DNA of 64,000 nt from Cryptomeria japonica. Lineage: Eukaryota; Streptophyta; Pinopsida; Cupressales; Cupressaceae. Below the pieces are notes generated by a model. The model had not been told where the DNA came from and searched no databases. It was given only the letters and a program-made list of their open reading frames with translations. Shown here piece after piece: positions 23,958-34,897 of this stretch. The position numbers and the translations under genes were made by a program. The DNA lies in contig NC_081412.1 of the NCBI RefSeq assembly GCF_030272615.1, positions 343,535,870 to 343,599,869 on the forward strand. Reading direction: 5' to 3'. Each line of letters opens with the position of its first letter. Within the stretch, counting starts at the first letter, position 1.

Positions 23958-24667
23958 TGATCAAAAAGTGAGTGATCTAGCAAATAGCACAGATTGCTTG
24001 GCTAGATCCTTGATAGCTCATTCCTAATGCATTCCAACATTACTTCAGTCTTCAACACATTCACACTCTGTCTTCTCTCACAGACCTAAACTTTTCTTCT
24101 ATAATCACACTTACAAAAAATCTTCAACCACCTTAAACCCTAGCAACAACCTAAAACCCTAGACATGATGTCCTTATAAAGGAATTTGATTTCATGTCAG
24201 TCCAATAGGATTATAATACAACTTCCTAGGTTCAATGCATCTAGACATATTCGGTAACATGACACAAAAAGCACCGCCAGAGTGTCGGCACCACCAAACA
24301 ATCGGTGGATGGTAACTCATCACAAAATGCTGGTTGGTAGCTCATCACAGAGTATTACCGGTTCAAACAAAATACTGGTTTAAGCAAAATACCGATTGCC
24401 GGTTTGACAAAAATGAAGACTGAGAAATATGAGTTGTGCCGCTTTGTTCCTTCGTACCGCTTGAGATCCTCGAACTGCTTGGGGTCTTCATACCACTTCA
24501 GATTGGTAAACACTTTATGCAAAACACCGATAGTCTAAAGACTATAATACATCATACCAGGTGGAACAAATACTGATTGAGCTTTAACTTATACATACGA
24601 AAAGTGATCTCATAGCAAGTGTGTGTCCATCAATGACAATCACAACATAATCATCAAAATGCCAACA
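23958..24667 (-). repeat. Element C 3' LTR, part 2
   Basis: Resumes tgatcaaaaagtgagtgatctagc after the D target duplication, parallel to 30573 onward in the 5' LTR. It ends gccaaca at 24667 next to the PPT. Both LTRs have several CCGGT words and tgccgcttygttccttcgtacc. Confidence 0.9.
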
Positions 24668-24679
24668 ATCTCCCCCTTT
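24668..24679 (-). other. Element C polypurine tract
   Basis: Minus-strand AAAGGGGGAGAT abuts the LTR start TGTTGGC. The same 12 bases abut the copia A 3' LTR, suggesting shared RT/RNase H recognition. Confidence 0.85.
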
Positions 24680-24939
24680 GGTATTGATGGCAACACTTAG
24701 GAAAATTTTGACATCTAAGTGTTTTACAATAAAGAATATGCCATACTCAAAATTACTCCCCCTAAGCATATAAACTATCCCTTTTGCAGAAATGCAATGT
24801 ATACTACTCCTTAACAGAAATAACATGAAAGTATACATCAAAACATCAAAATTTATATACTTCTCCCCCTTTGCCAACAATGACAAAAATATTGCAGACT
24901 AACCCCTATTTCATTAGTATTAAAATAATAGGTGTTTAT

Positions 24940-27900
24940 GATAGTAAGGAGTAAAATTTGTGAAAAACTGATTTAAAGTCCTGCAAAAATTGCTTCATGG
25001 ATAAGGACCATGACTCAAGTAGGGATGTAGCCACCTCTTTCTCTATTTGCATCTGGGAGACCTATTCTTCCATGGCATCTATCATGCTCATTTCTTGAGT
25101 GACTGTTAGGGCATCAAGATTTAGATAGCATTTCTGGAGAATTTGCAGTCTTGGCAGTAGGACCAATTAAATTTCCAGCAAATTTCATGTCTGGTTGCTT
25201 ATCTCTGCCTCTAGTCTTGCAGATTGAAGTTGAAGCCGGTGAACAATTTGTCCATATGTGGAGAAGGAGTCACAGGGAATCTTGAAGGTGCTAATAAATG
25301 ACTGCATATCAGTTTGTAGTTTTTCCTTCTGAGTGAGCACATCATCACAAAATAAATGAGGTTGACAAATCTTGCTGAGTAGTAGATTTCCCTCATTCAT
25401 TGCATCTCTAATGTCCTTCTGTACCTTCTGGAGATCAGACCAAATTTCTATTAGTTTTCTCACCAAGGTAGTGTCCAAAGCCTTTTGATGTTCCCTCTTA
25501 GCATTTGCTTCTGCGACCTCTTCCAGGCTTTCCACCTGGTCTTCTACAACTGTACATAGGAGCTTCAATTGTGCAAGTGAGGAATCGGTACTGGGAAGGT
25601 TCGTATCAGGTATTAAAATGGTAAGAGTGTCCACCGCAGCTTGGATAAAATCTTCCTCCTTTTTCCTCCTTAGAGCATCCAATCTCTCTTGAGCAAGCTT
25701 AATGCTCCGTAGCAGCTCCGATTCATTTGTAGACTGGAGGTCAATAGGACTGGTAATGTCATCCAGTTTAGCCTAACTACCGGTTGCCATTGGGGTCTCC
25801 ACCTGTGTGCTCTTTTCCGCTGCTTCCTTGTTCTTGGCTTTTTGCTTATCTTCTTGAGCCTTTCTCTGCTCCTCTTCTTCTTTCTTTCTTTTCTCTTCTT
25901 CTTATCTCTTCTCTTCTTCTTTTTGCTTCTTCTCTTCTTCATCCTTCTTCTTCTCCTCTTCCTTCTTTCTCTTCTCCTCTTCCTGTTTCTTCTCTTCCTC
26001 TTTCTACTTCTCCTCTTCTTTCTTTTCCTCTTCCTTCTTCTTCTCTTCCTCTTGTTTCTTATTTTCCTCTTCTCTTCTCTTCTTCTCCTCTTCTTTTCTC
26101 TTATCCTCTTCCTCTTTCTTCTTTTTCTCCTCTTTTCTCTTATCCTCTTCCTCTTTCCTCTTTTCATCTTCTTTTCTCTTATCCTCTTCATCTTTCCTCT
26201 TTTCATCTTCTTTTCTCTTATCCTCTTCATCTTTCCTCTTTTCATCTTCTTTTCTCTTATCCTCTTCATCTACCTGTTTCTTCTTTTCTGCTTCCTGTTG
26301 TTTCTTTTCTTCTTTTGCTTGCTTCTCCTATCCCGTTCCTTCTGATGGTGTACCCAGAGTAACATTTTCACCATCTAAGGCATCAACATCAATGGGGTCC
26401 ATTTGTTCTGTGACCAGTTCTCCTTCACTGTTATACACCTCATCCGGTTTGCTGGTTTTCGGTTCTTGCTCAGCTTTCCTATTGGCTTTAGCCACTTGAT
26501 GCATCTTTAGAGCTTCTTGAGCATGAGTATGTGTATCTTTTATCACTTCATGAACCTTTCCTTCTAGTAACAGGAGTCTTCTTCTTCTCGTGAAGAAGAG
26601 GCCTTTGTATTTATTCATAACTTCGAAAAGTTCTGAATTTGATACATCAGGAAAATATTGAGCAAATATTTCCTCCCTCATTTCCTGTTCCTTTTCTATG
26701 GCAATGTGCCATTTGTTGTCTAAAGAATTATACAAAGAATTCGGTGTCTCAGATCTAATTTTTGAAGGCGACCGGTCATTAACACATAAATACTTAATGA
26801 TTTCCTGTTCAACTTCTTCCTTTTCATTATCATTGAAGTCATCAAAACAATCAATTAAATCATTCAACAATTTTCTGCTAATATTCTTTATAGTTCTTTG
26901 ACAATGTGTCAAAGGTTTGTAAAAAGAAATATCAATATTTACCGATGCAGATGTTGCCAGTTCATTCTTTGTCTTTTTCCTTGTTTGCCTGATCTTCTTA
27001 GGTGGTTCTTCTGACATAGTTTCTTCTAAGTCTGGTGTATTTCTTTTCATCTTCTGCTTCCTTTCAAAGACTTTGGTAGGTGCAACTTCCGGTTTCTTCT
27101 TAGCTGATGACCGTTTGATCACTTTGGGACTGGCTACAGTAACCGGTGCCGATGCTGAAGGCACTACCTTTCCTTTCTTTTCAGAGGGTTCTACAACTGG
27201 TGTAACCCTTTCCAAATAGGTACCACTTCTCTTTGCCTTAGGATCAAGGGGTGAGGTGATTAGGGTAGAAGCATACCCATCTAGCATATCATACATTACC
27301 TCATAGCCCATAGGCTCCACTTCTCCTGTTTGGGCTCAACGGCCTCCATTATGCATTCATCCACTTTGATGGTGAAGCAAGTGTCTTCCTCATACTTTTT
27401 GACTATATCACCGGATATTCTTATCCTTTGGCTCATCTTGTGTCTGAACTCATCAAAGTATTTGTTCAATGCTTCTGGATAGCCAGTTCCAATCGCTTGT
27501 AGACTTTCCTTGATTTGTTTTATCACCGGTTGGTCGGTAGACTAGTGAATGTCACCTACTCCTGGAAAGTAGCCTTGGAAGTAAAAGAACAAACCAACCA
27601 GTAGTTGTCTGAACTTAAATCTCAGTGCATTGTCATGTTTGATCGACTTAAGATTTAACATAAGTTGTCTTTGCATACAAGTGCACAGATCAAATGATGC
27701 ATCTTCCTTGATCATCCTGTAAGCAACATTTACTACTGTAGCAGAGACAATTAATTCTGCTAGCAGAGAACGTCCGGTAACCTATCACCATGCAAGTATA
27801 CTTGACTAGATCATCCTTGATTGATTTGACAGTCATTCCATGTGAGTCGCTCACTAAACTGGTGAGCTTGGACATTTCAGTCTTGCTGACCTTCCTTAGG

Positions 27901-28310
27901 GATGGCACTTCCCCTGTGTTATAGAAACCAGTGATGGCATGAATCACTTCCGGTGTGATATCATGCATCCGCTCTAGGTACATCTTATCGCTGTGTACCC
28001 TACTTAGAATAATGCGAATGTGATCATCCAAAAATTCTTCAAGAAAGTAAGCTGCATTATGAAGTTTCTTCCTTTCCAGAATGCTGAATTCCGGTTTAAT
28101 CTTCTTATCCTTTTCACAGAATAAGCTCAACTGGGAATGGATTACAAGAGACCCTAGGTCTTCAATTTTGTAGTCTATGTAATCGGAAATGCCTTCTTCT
28201 ACTATAACACCAATAGGTACTTGCGACAGGGCATTGTATTTCGACTTTCGTTAAATGAAGTCCATAGAATCAATGGGTACACTAGAGCTATCATGTGATG
28301 TGGAAGCCAT
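24940..28310 (-). pseudogene. Cargo gene of element C, probable family member with long charged helix
   Basis: ATG at 28310. Frame 28310-27690 holds FLDDHIRIILSRVHSDKMYL and ITPEVIHAITGFYNTGEVP, then LVKYTCMVIGYRTF. The frame shifts near 27690 and again near 27310. 26328-27320 encodes a basic, disordered 330-residue part. 25690-26345 is an almost pure Glu/Lys/Arg helix, interrupted by three stops. The tail (25185-25682) is a coiled coil. The ITPEVIHAITG segment resembles VTDLSHDMLALVFQIP in paralog 3 and LDETLVATVRGL in paralog 4, but only weakly. No retroviral enzyme is present. The sense orientation and position between PPT and the gag-like ORF show it travelled with the element. Confidence 0.6.
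25690..26345 (-). repeat. Glu/Lys/Arg helix-coding purine repeat
   Basis: On the plus strand this is a ctcttcttct/cttcatctttcct repeat. Three near-identical 42 bp units (ttttctcttatcctcttcatctttcctcttttcatcttc) lie at about 26140-26270. In cargo-gene sense it encodes units like KRKDEEDKRKEDE, of single-alpha-helix type. The antisense L/S/F-rich plus ORFs here are its shadows. Confidence 0.75.
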
Positions 28311-28753
28311 GATAAATGGAGAATTTTGAAGAATACCTTTGTAGATTGAAATTTAGGGCTTCGCAAATTGAACTATGCTTCACACTCCTTTAGTTGCAGA
28401 GATACCGCTTTGCGTTCTTCACTCCTCCAACAGATGTTTGCTTCAGATTCTTCTTCAGGATTTTGATAAGCTCTTTGAATCACAGTGTAAATTGCTTTTC
28501 TTCGGTCTGCACTTGAAAAAATTCTTTGCTCAAAAAATGATAAGTGAGAAATGATTTGAAAATTCCTTTTAAACAGGTTCTCCACCTACCTTAATAAATG
28601 CTCCACTATTAGGGCGTAAACCCTATTTTGCCTTTTACCATTTCCGATCTTCTACCACCTGATAGGTATCTCATACAGGTTAAGGTCTTTTACCAGTGTA
28701 GACCAGGGGGTTGAAGTATTTCACCGTTTGCTCCCCTTAAGCTTTTCTGATGC
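28311..28753. other. Spacer between the two element C ORFs
   Basis: About 440 bp without a convincing frame (a 70-codon minus ORF at 28373-28585 has no recognisable features). If the cargo gene had its own promoter it would be here, but I see no decisive TATA box. Confidence 0.35.
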
Positions 28754-30031
28754 TTAGTTTGCCAGTTCCGTGATTTCCATACTAGGTGCAGAAACCGGTT
28801 CTTCATGCAACAACTCTGGTTTCTTTTTCCAGGTTTTGTTCATATCCACTTGAATAGTTTCAATATCAATCTTTCCTTCTGAAGTGATCGGTATGTCATT
28901 CGATATGTTCTTTCTTGTTCTGCAGAATCTGGAAATGTGACCCGGTTTGTTGCAATGATAGCAGACCATTCCAGGTGCTCTCCATGATCCATTATTCATG
29001 TTACCATTCTTCCTCCTGCATGTTGCAGCAGTGTGACCATGTCAATGACAAATCACATAGATTGCTCTCCATCCGATTGCCGCTTGATAGCCACCACTTC
29101 CTAACTAATGATTAAAGGTATTAAACCGGTTGGGATTCCGGTTCACAAAAGGTTCCAGACCAACTCCTTGAGTCCTCTAAGTATATCTTCCAGTGTTGTT
29201 CATAACAAACCTGCATTCAGATGTCCTATGCCCAAACTTGTTGCATGCATAACAATTACCATTGAACTTATTGGATCTAGGTACATTGTTTATAAAGTAA
29301 GGAAAGTTATTGTAGGCTTTGCTCCTACACACATTAGCAGTATGTCCTTCTTTAAGACAGTTAAAGCAAACATGTTTGAACTTTTTCTTACCTTTACCTT
29401 TGAATGCCGGTTGCTTCTTTGATGCTTCAGCATTTGCACCAGAGGTCTCACCTTCCTTATGACCAGAGTAACCGAGTCCATCAGTATTCTTGACAAGTTT
29501 GGCCGATTCAAGCTTTTTCTCTAGCATAATAGTACTCTTGTTGAACTTAGCAAGTATTTCCTTTGACTCAAAGAGTTCTTTGGAAATAGCAGCATTTGTT
29601 TCCATTAAGTTTGCATTCTCAGAGATGGCTATGTTTAGTTCTCCTTGCATGTCTTCCTTTTCCACTTTGCTCACATGGAGTTGAGCGGTTAGGGCACTAA
29701 TTTCTTGTTTTAACTTGGAGATCTCATGATATCTATCTTTTATAAGATCTTCAACTTTCCTCCGGTTCTCAAGCTCTTGGCACATTCAAATAGTCAGTCC
29801 TTCCAACTCCTTTCTTAGGTTGGAATTGGATTCATTCAAATTTTCTACTTCTTGAATTAGGGCTTCCATGTCTGCTTCATCAGAGGAACTATTTTCAGAT
29901 AGCTCCATCAGTTTTTTAGCATGTTCTCTCCTTTTTGCCTGAGAGGCCTTATATTTGACCATAAGATCATCATAGGCTTGCTCAGACTGAGTGAGTCGAT
30001 GAGTAAGCTCCCTCATAGTGTATTCACCCAT
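28754..30031 (-). pseudogene. Element C gag-like ORF: coiled coil with several CCHC zinc knuckles
   Basis: One frame from ATG 30031 to 28754 with a few stops. The first half is coiled coil (EALIQEVENLNESNSNLRKE, EISALTAQLHVSKVEKEDM). Then come zinc knuckles CFNCLKEGHTANVC, CYACNKFGHRTSEC, a damaged one around HGHTAATC near 29030, and CYHCNKPGHISRFC near 28960. Copia Gag usually has one knuckle after a UBN2-type capsid domain. Here no capsid domain is visible and there are up to four knuckles. The protein likely bound element RNA. Confidence 0.7.
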
Positions 30032-30066
30032 ATCTCTTTCCAAGTGGTTAAACTTATAGAAAGGTT

Positions 30067-30081
30067 GGCTTTGATACCAAT
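30067..30081 (-). other. Element C primer binding site
   Basis: Minus-strand ATTGGTATCAAAGCC, matching the copia A PBS except A for G at one base. It is complementary to the 3' end of plant initiator Met tRNA and touches the LTR end at 30082. Confidence 0.88.
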
Positions 30082-31265
30082 TGATGAATACTAAGAGGGG
30101 GGGGTGAATTAGTATGCCAAAAATCTCTGTACTTAAACACTTTACTAGTCTAGTAGTAAACCGGTAAAGCAATTTAGCAAACAAACCGGTTAGCACACAT
30201 GCAAACCAAATAGCAAATAATGCATTCACCCACATAAGCACAAACACCATAACACAAGATATTTTGACGTGGAAACCCAAATGGGAAAAACCACGGTGAG
30301 ATGAAACTCACAAGTAACTATCTGCAGAATAGGAACCCGACCGGTTAAGGTCAGACCGGTTAAGGTCATACAATGTTCTTTACTAGAACAGATCCTATTC
30401 AGAATCTCAATCTCTATTAGGAATCTCAATCTCTGTTAGGAGATAAGTCCGATTAAAGACTACCTTGCTAGAGGATTTTAGATCCATAGATGTGAACCAC
30501 CTTGTTAGAGGATTTACAAAAGGCTTTTTGGGCCTACCCGGTTAAGGGCTTCAAACTTGTCAAAGATGTGAGTAATCAACAAGTGAGTGATCTAGCAAAC
30601 AACACAGATTGCTTGGTTAGATCCTTGATAGCTCGTTCCTAATGCATTCCAGCATTACTTCAGTCTTCAACACATTCACACTCTGTCTTCTCTCATAGAC
30701 CTGAACTTTTCTTCTATAATCACACTTACAAAAACTCTTCAACCACCTTAAACCCTAGAAACAACCTAAAACCCTAGACATGATGTCCTTATAAAGGAGT
30801 CTGATTTCATGTCAGTCCAATAGGATTACAATACAATTTCCTAGGTTCAATGCATCTAGACATATTTGGTAACACGACACAAAAAGCACCGCCAAACAAT
30901 CGATGGATGGTAACTCATCACAAAATGCCAGTTGGTAACTCATCACAGAGTATTAATGGTTCAACCAAAATACCAGTTTAAGCAAAATACCGATTGCCGG
31001 TTTGACAAAAACGAAGACTAGGAAATATGAGTTGTGCCGCTTCGTTCCTTCGTACCACTTGAGATCCTCGAACTGCTTGGGGTCTTCATACTTCTTCAGA
31101 TCAGTAAACACTTTCTACAAAACATCGATAGTCTAAAGACTATAATACATCATACCGGTTGGAACAAATACTAGTTGAGCTTTTACTCATACATACAAAA
31201 AGTGATCTCATAGCAAGTGTGTGTCCATCAATGACAATCACAACATAATCATCAAAATGCCAACA
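30082..31265 (-). repeat. Element C 5' LTR
   Basis: 1184 bp, tgatgaatactaag to catcaaaatgccaaca on the plus strand. It is followed by ATCAT, the target duplicate of ACCAT at 6788-6792. Differences from the 3' LTR include short local duplications near 30340-30440. Confidence 0.92.
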
Positions 31266-31780
31266 ATCATTTCCTTGCGATTAATAGTTTGAGGAAGTTT
31301 TATGATAAATGCCATGACCGAGGGCAAATTGGGTAACCTTGGAGCTTGTAAATTCTCTAGCATTATCTGACATTATAATTTTTGGCGGGCCAAACCTTGA
31401 AACTAGCTCCTCTAAGAAGCTTAATATCTCAGTCTTAGTGACATTTTTGAAAGGAACCGCCTCCGTCCAGCGTGTGAAGTAATCCATCGTAGTGAGGATC
31501 CATTTGCGGCTGGCAGAGGAAATAGGGTTAATCATTTTAATGAAGTTTAATCCCCATTGGGCAAAGGGATCATCTACCACTATAGGCTTGAGCATCATAA
31601 CTGCATTCCTACATTTCCCAATTCATAGAACTGACATTCTTTACATTCTCTGACTTGAGCATGAGCATCCTTGAAAAATGAAGGCCAATAATAGCCCACT
31701 CAAGTGATTTTAATTATAGTTTTCTGAGATGAGAAATGACCTCCCACAGGACCATCGTGGAACTCATGCAAAATATTCTT
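31266..31780 (-). pseudogene. Element B integrase zinc finger and catalytic core (first part)
   Basis: Near 31750-31630 is the HHCC zinc finger (HDGPVGGHF then CKECQFYE). The core ORF 31281-31598 shows QWGLNFIKMINP (core D usually in WG.D: here Asn) followed by TTMDYFTRWTEAVPF and IIMSDNAREFTS with the second Asp. The core breaks off at the element C insertion and continues at 6792. Asn in place of the first catalytic Asp would make it inactive. Confidence 0.8.
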
Positions 31781-33107
31781 AGTCTGTTGCTTATTTACGC
31801 AATGCAGTAGGACCCCATCAATTTTTTTTTGAATAGGACTCCTTCAAGAAATGAGTAACCACTATTCTGTAATCTATAAAACCTTTTCTTTTCAGAAGGT
31901 TAGAAGGGAACCTTCCAGTCTACATGAAGGTTTTCCTATCAATAATCTTGCACCACTCATCCTAGTCTGTATGCATGAACACTACTTCATCTAATTCTTC
32001 TCTCAGAGCCTCAGGTTCTTGAGCTATATATTCACAGAGGCCTTTCCCTCAGATTACTTTGGTAGGTCTGACATCAATGTCATACTCTAAGATTTTAGTA
32101 ATCCAGTTGGCTCTTTTCTCGATAATTTCACCTTCCATAATATACTCATGTACAACCGAGTGAGCCACATAGATGGTTTTCTTATTGCAAGCGATGAATT
32201 GTCTGAACTTCTTTAGGCCTTTCTCTATAGAGAATGCTTATTTTTCTACAAAATTGTATTTGGTCTCATAACCCTTTAGGGTTCTTCAATAAAAGGCAAT
32301 AGAATATTCTTTAGCACCATCTGCATCTTTCTGTGTTAACACAACAATAATACTAAAGTTGCTAGCATAAACATACATCAGAAAATCATGAGACATGTCT
32401 GGATTAGCTAGGACTGGGGCAGATGAGATGGATTCCTTAATTTTTTCAAATTCTTCTTTGGTCTCAGGGGTCCACTTGAAATGAATATCTTTCTTTAGCA
32501 TAAGAGTGACGGGTTTGACCATTCCAGCAAAATTAGAAATGAATCGGCTGACGAAGTTGATCTTTCCCAGGAAGGATTGGACACCTTTCTTGTTTACCAA
32601 TAAGGGAAGATCTTTGATATCCTTTATGCGGTCTAGATCAATTGAAAATTCCTCTTTGGACACTACATGTCCTAATAAATTTCCTTGAGGCACTCCGAAG
32701 ATACATTTCTTCAGGTTCAGAGAGACACTGAACTCCAGGTATTTCAAGAAAACTATCTCTAAATGATCAAAATGATCTTTATGTTTTGAAAACACTGTCA
32801 AGTCATACAAGTAAATAAGAATGATCTTGTTAATCAACTCTCGAAAGGCTATATCCATGGCTCTTTGGAAGGTAGCATTGACATTAGACAACTTGAACGA
32901 CATCTTTTGATAGGCGAACATTCTCCATTTGGTGGCTAACGTGGTTTGATGTTGGTCCTTTGGTTGTACAAGGACTTGGTTATATCCAGAGAATTCATCA
33001 AGCATAGAGAACATCTTAGACCCAGATATTGTATTCCAAATTTTTTCCATTGGAGGCAGAGGATACTGGTCCTTCAAGGATGCTTTATTCAGGTCCTGGA
33101 AATCCAC
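31781..33107 (-). pseudogene. Element B reverse transcriptase and RNase H
   Basis: ORF 32286-33107 (273 codons) begins MDFQDLNKASLKDQYPLP, with SMLDEFSGYNQV (first Asp) and IYLYDLTVFS where the family has Y-L-D-D. The third catalytic residue is therefore Tyr instead of Asp. KINFVSRFISNFAG is the connection. The RT-linked RNase H continues in broken frames to about 31880 (KKFRQFIACNKKTIYV). Gypsy type is clear. The enzyme is inactive as read. Confidence 0.85.
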
Positions 33108-33372
33108 ACAAAGGCAAATGTCTCCATTTGTTTTCCAAACTGGTACTAGGTTAGAAACCCAAGTGCTATGCTTAATCAGATAGATGATATGAGAGTCAAT
33201 TAATTTTCACAAATCCTGTGACATTAGGGACTCAATCTTTGGATCGACAGGCCGCTGATTTTGTTGAATGGGTATTGAGCTTTGCTTCTTCAATAAGCTC
33301 AATGGTATGTTTGATTATATTGACATTATAGCCTTTCAACTTGTCATATGACCATGCGATCACCCCCATGTA

Positions 33373-33753
33373 CTAATCGTAGAAATACACCAATATGTCC
33401 CGATCATGTTGAGGAACGTTCTTTTCCACTTTGAGTTTCTGCCCATCTCCAACTTGAAGTTCGATGTAATCTCCTTTATCTGCTGCAAACTTCCTTTTGT
33501 TTTTCCTCACGTCTTCATAATAAAAAAGGTTCTCCAAAGTGATCAATCCTTTTGGAAGCTCATTTGATTTCAATTGGATCACTTGGTCACCGCATGCCTC
33601 AACAACTTTGGGTTGTAGTTGATAAGAAAATTCACTAGATTGTTGTATGAACATGGCTATATGTTCATCACTTTTGAAGACTTGAAAGTGTGAATCATTG
33701 TCTGGTATAGTAGGTCTGATGATCATTTGAACTAAATGCTTATTTTCTAGCAA
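33373..33753 (-). pseudogene. Element B linker between RNase H-like domain and RT
   Basis: 126 open codons without a known motif (EKNVPQHDRDILVYFYD at the end), followed in sense by AWSYDKLKGYN, the usual sequence just upstream of gypsy RT. It separates the RNase H-like block at 33880-34190 from the RT. Confidence 0.6.
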
Positions 33754-33879
33754 TTATGAGGCAGGATCAAACTAAGATCCTACTGCAACCATACAATTAG
33801 CAACTTCATTCTTGTTTTGGGGAATTCTCCAAATATTGAAAGCTTCAAAACTATCAATCAGATCCCAAACTTGACGACA

Positions 33880-34190
33880 TTATGGATGCACGTAGACATT
33901 CTTTGCAACTGATATTCCTCAAACTTGATGAACCACCAGCTCTGAATTACCAATACTCTCAGCTGCTTGACTCTTAGATTCTCTGCAATACTCAAACCAT
34001 GAACTAAGCCTTCATACACTGCTTCATTGTTAGACCAGGTAAATTGGAAGCAGAAAGACCTTAGAGTCTATTATTTGGAAGGAGAAGTTAGACAAATTCC
34101 CACACCAGATCTATTTTTGCATCTTGCTCAATCAAAGTGCAAGGTCTAGAGCTTGGAGGTCAAGTCTTCCTATTGCTTCTCTTTATTTTG
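33880..34190 (-). pseudogene. Extra RNase H-like domain located before RT in element B
   Basis: The minus-strand frame reads LHFD, RSGVGICLTSPSK, then SNNEAVYEGLVHGLSIAENL and LRVLVIQS. This is the FDGA..SGAG, TNNEAEY.AL..GL, V.GDS.LVV pattern of the RNase H fold (archaeal-type, as in Tat elements). Stops interrupt it and the final GDS Asp is lost. Tat elements usually have the second RNase H after the RT-linked one. Here it lies between protease and RT. Confidence 0.65.
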
Positions 34191-34448
34191 TGAATCTTTT
34201 GACATTTTAGGAATTGTTTGGTCTTCATCAAAGATCACATATGTTCCAATTCATGTTGCATGATAGTTCCCATAGAGAACTACATTTATGAATTTATTTA
34301 GGAAAACCTCTTGGTCTTGAGTTTGGTCCCTAGTTATTTTTTCATCTTCAAGCAATTCCACACATCTCATTTCGTCTCCCAAAATGGTTGTATGAGTTGC
34401 CTCAAAATTGATCATAACTTCATTAGCTATATGTTCGGATTGAAAAGG

Positions 34449-34897
34449 CTAAGATAATATTTTAAACTTATCCCCATGCTTGGTTTCGAGGATAAGGTAA
34501 GACCAATCTAAAGAAAGATACTCCCCAATTTTTGCAGTGAAATTCCTAGACAGACAAAGGCCGAAAATAGGGGGAATGCCAATGAACGCTATTTCTTGGG
34601 TTATGGTGATACTAGGACAAGCAAATAAGGTGAATGGAAGGATTTTCATTATACCGACACTGTGGACTCTATTACCATCAAGCTACATTACTCCCTATTC
34701 ACGAGCTCATATTCCAACTTTAAAACCTCTGCTATTTGCTTGGGCATAACAATGGTGCTAGCACCAGAATCAATCATAAAATTGTGAAGTAACTTATTCG
34801 CAAGGATAAGGGTCAAGAAGAAAGGATTGGGTTTTGACTTACCTTCCTTCATGCTAGTAGCAACATTGAGGCTTTTGTTGGTAAGCATCGCTGACAC
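34449..34897 (-). pseudogene. Element B retropepsin
   Basis: 34688-34897 contains LLHNFMIDSGASTIVMPKQI, the D-S/T-G-A active site of an aspartic protease. The second ORF (34449-34649) carries the following beta-strand part (ITQEIAFIGIPPIFGLCLSR). A break separates them near 34680. Confidence 0.75.

Larger units (their letters stand above)
6793..31265 (-). mobile_element. Non-autonomous LTR element C, interrupted by D
   Basis: The 5' LTR is 30082-31265. The 3' LTR is 6793-7249 plus 23958-24667, split by element D. The PBS (minus ATTGGTATCAAAGCC, 30067-30081) matches the initiator-Met tRNA type with one change. The PPT is AAAGGGGGAGAT at 24668-24679. The target duplication is ACCAT (6788-6792) and ATCAT (31266-31270), one mismatch. 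The internal region (24680-30066) encodes a coiled-coil/zinc-knuckle ORF and a separate cargo gene. No protease, RT, RNase H or integrase is visible, so mobility must have been supplied in trans. LTR ends and PPT resemble copia A. Confidence 0.88.

Noticed and set aside
25784-26362. Long plus-strand Leu/Ser/Phe-rich ORFs
   Set aside because: They are the antisense of the Glu/Lys/Arg repeat of the element C cargo gene. The composition is forced by the purine repeat.
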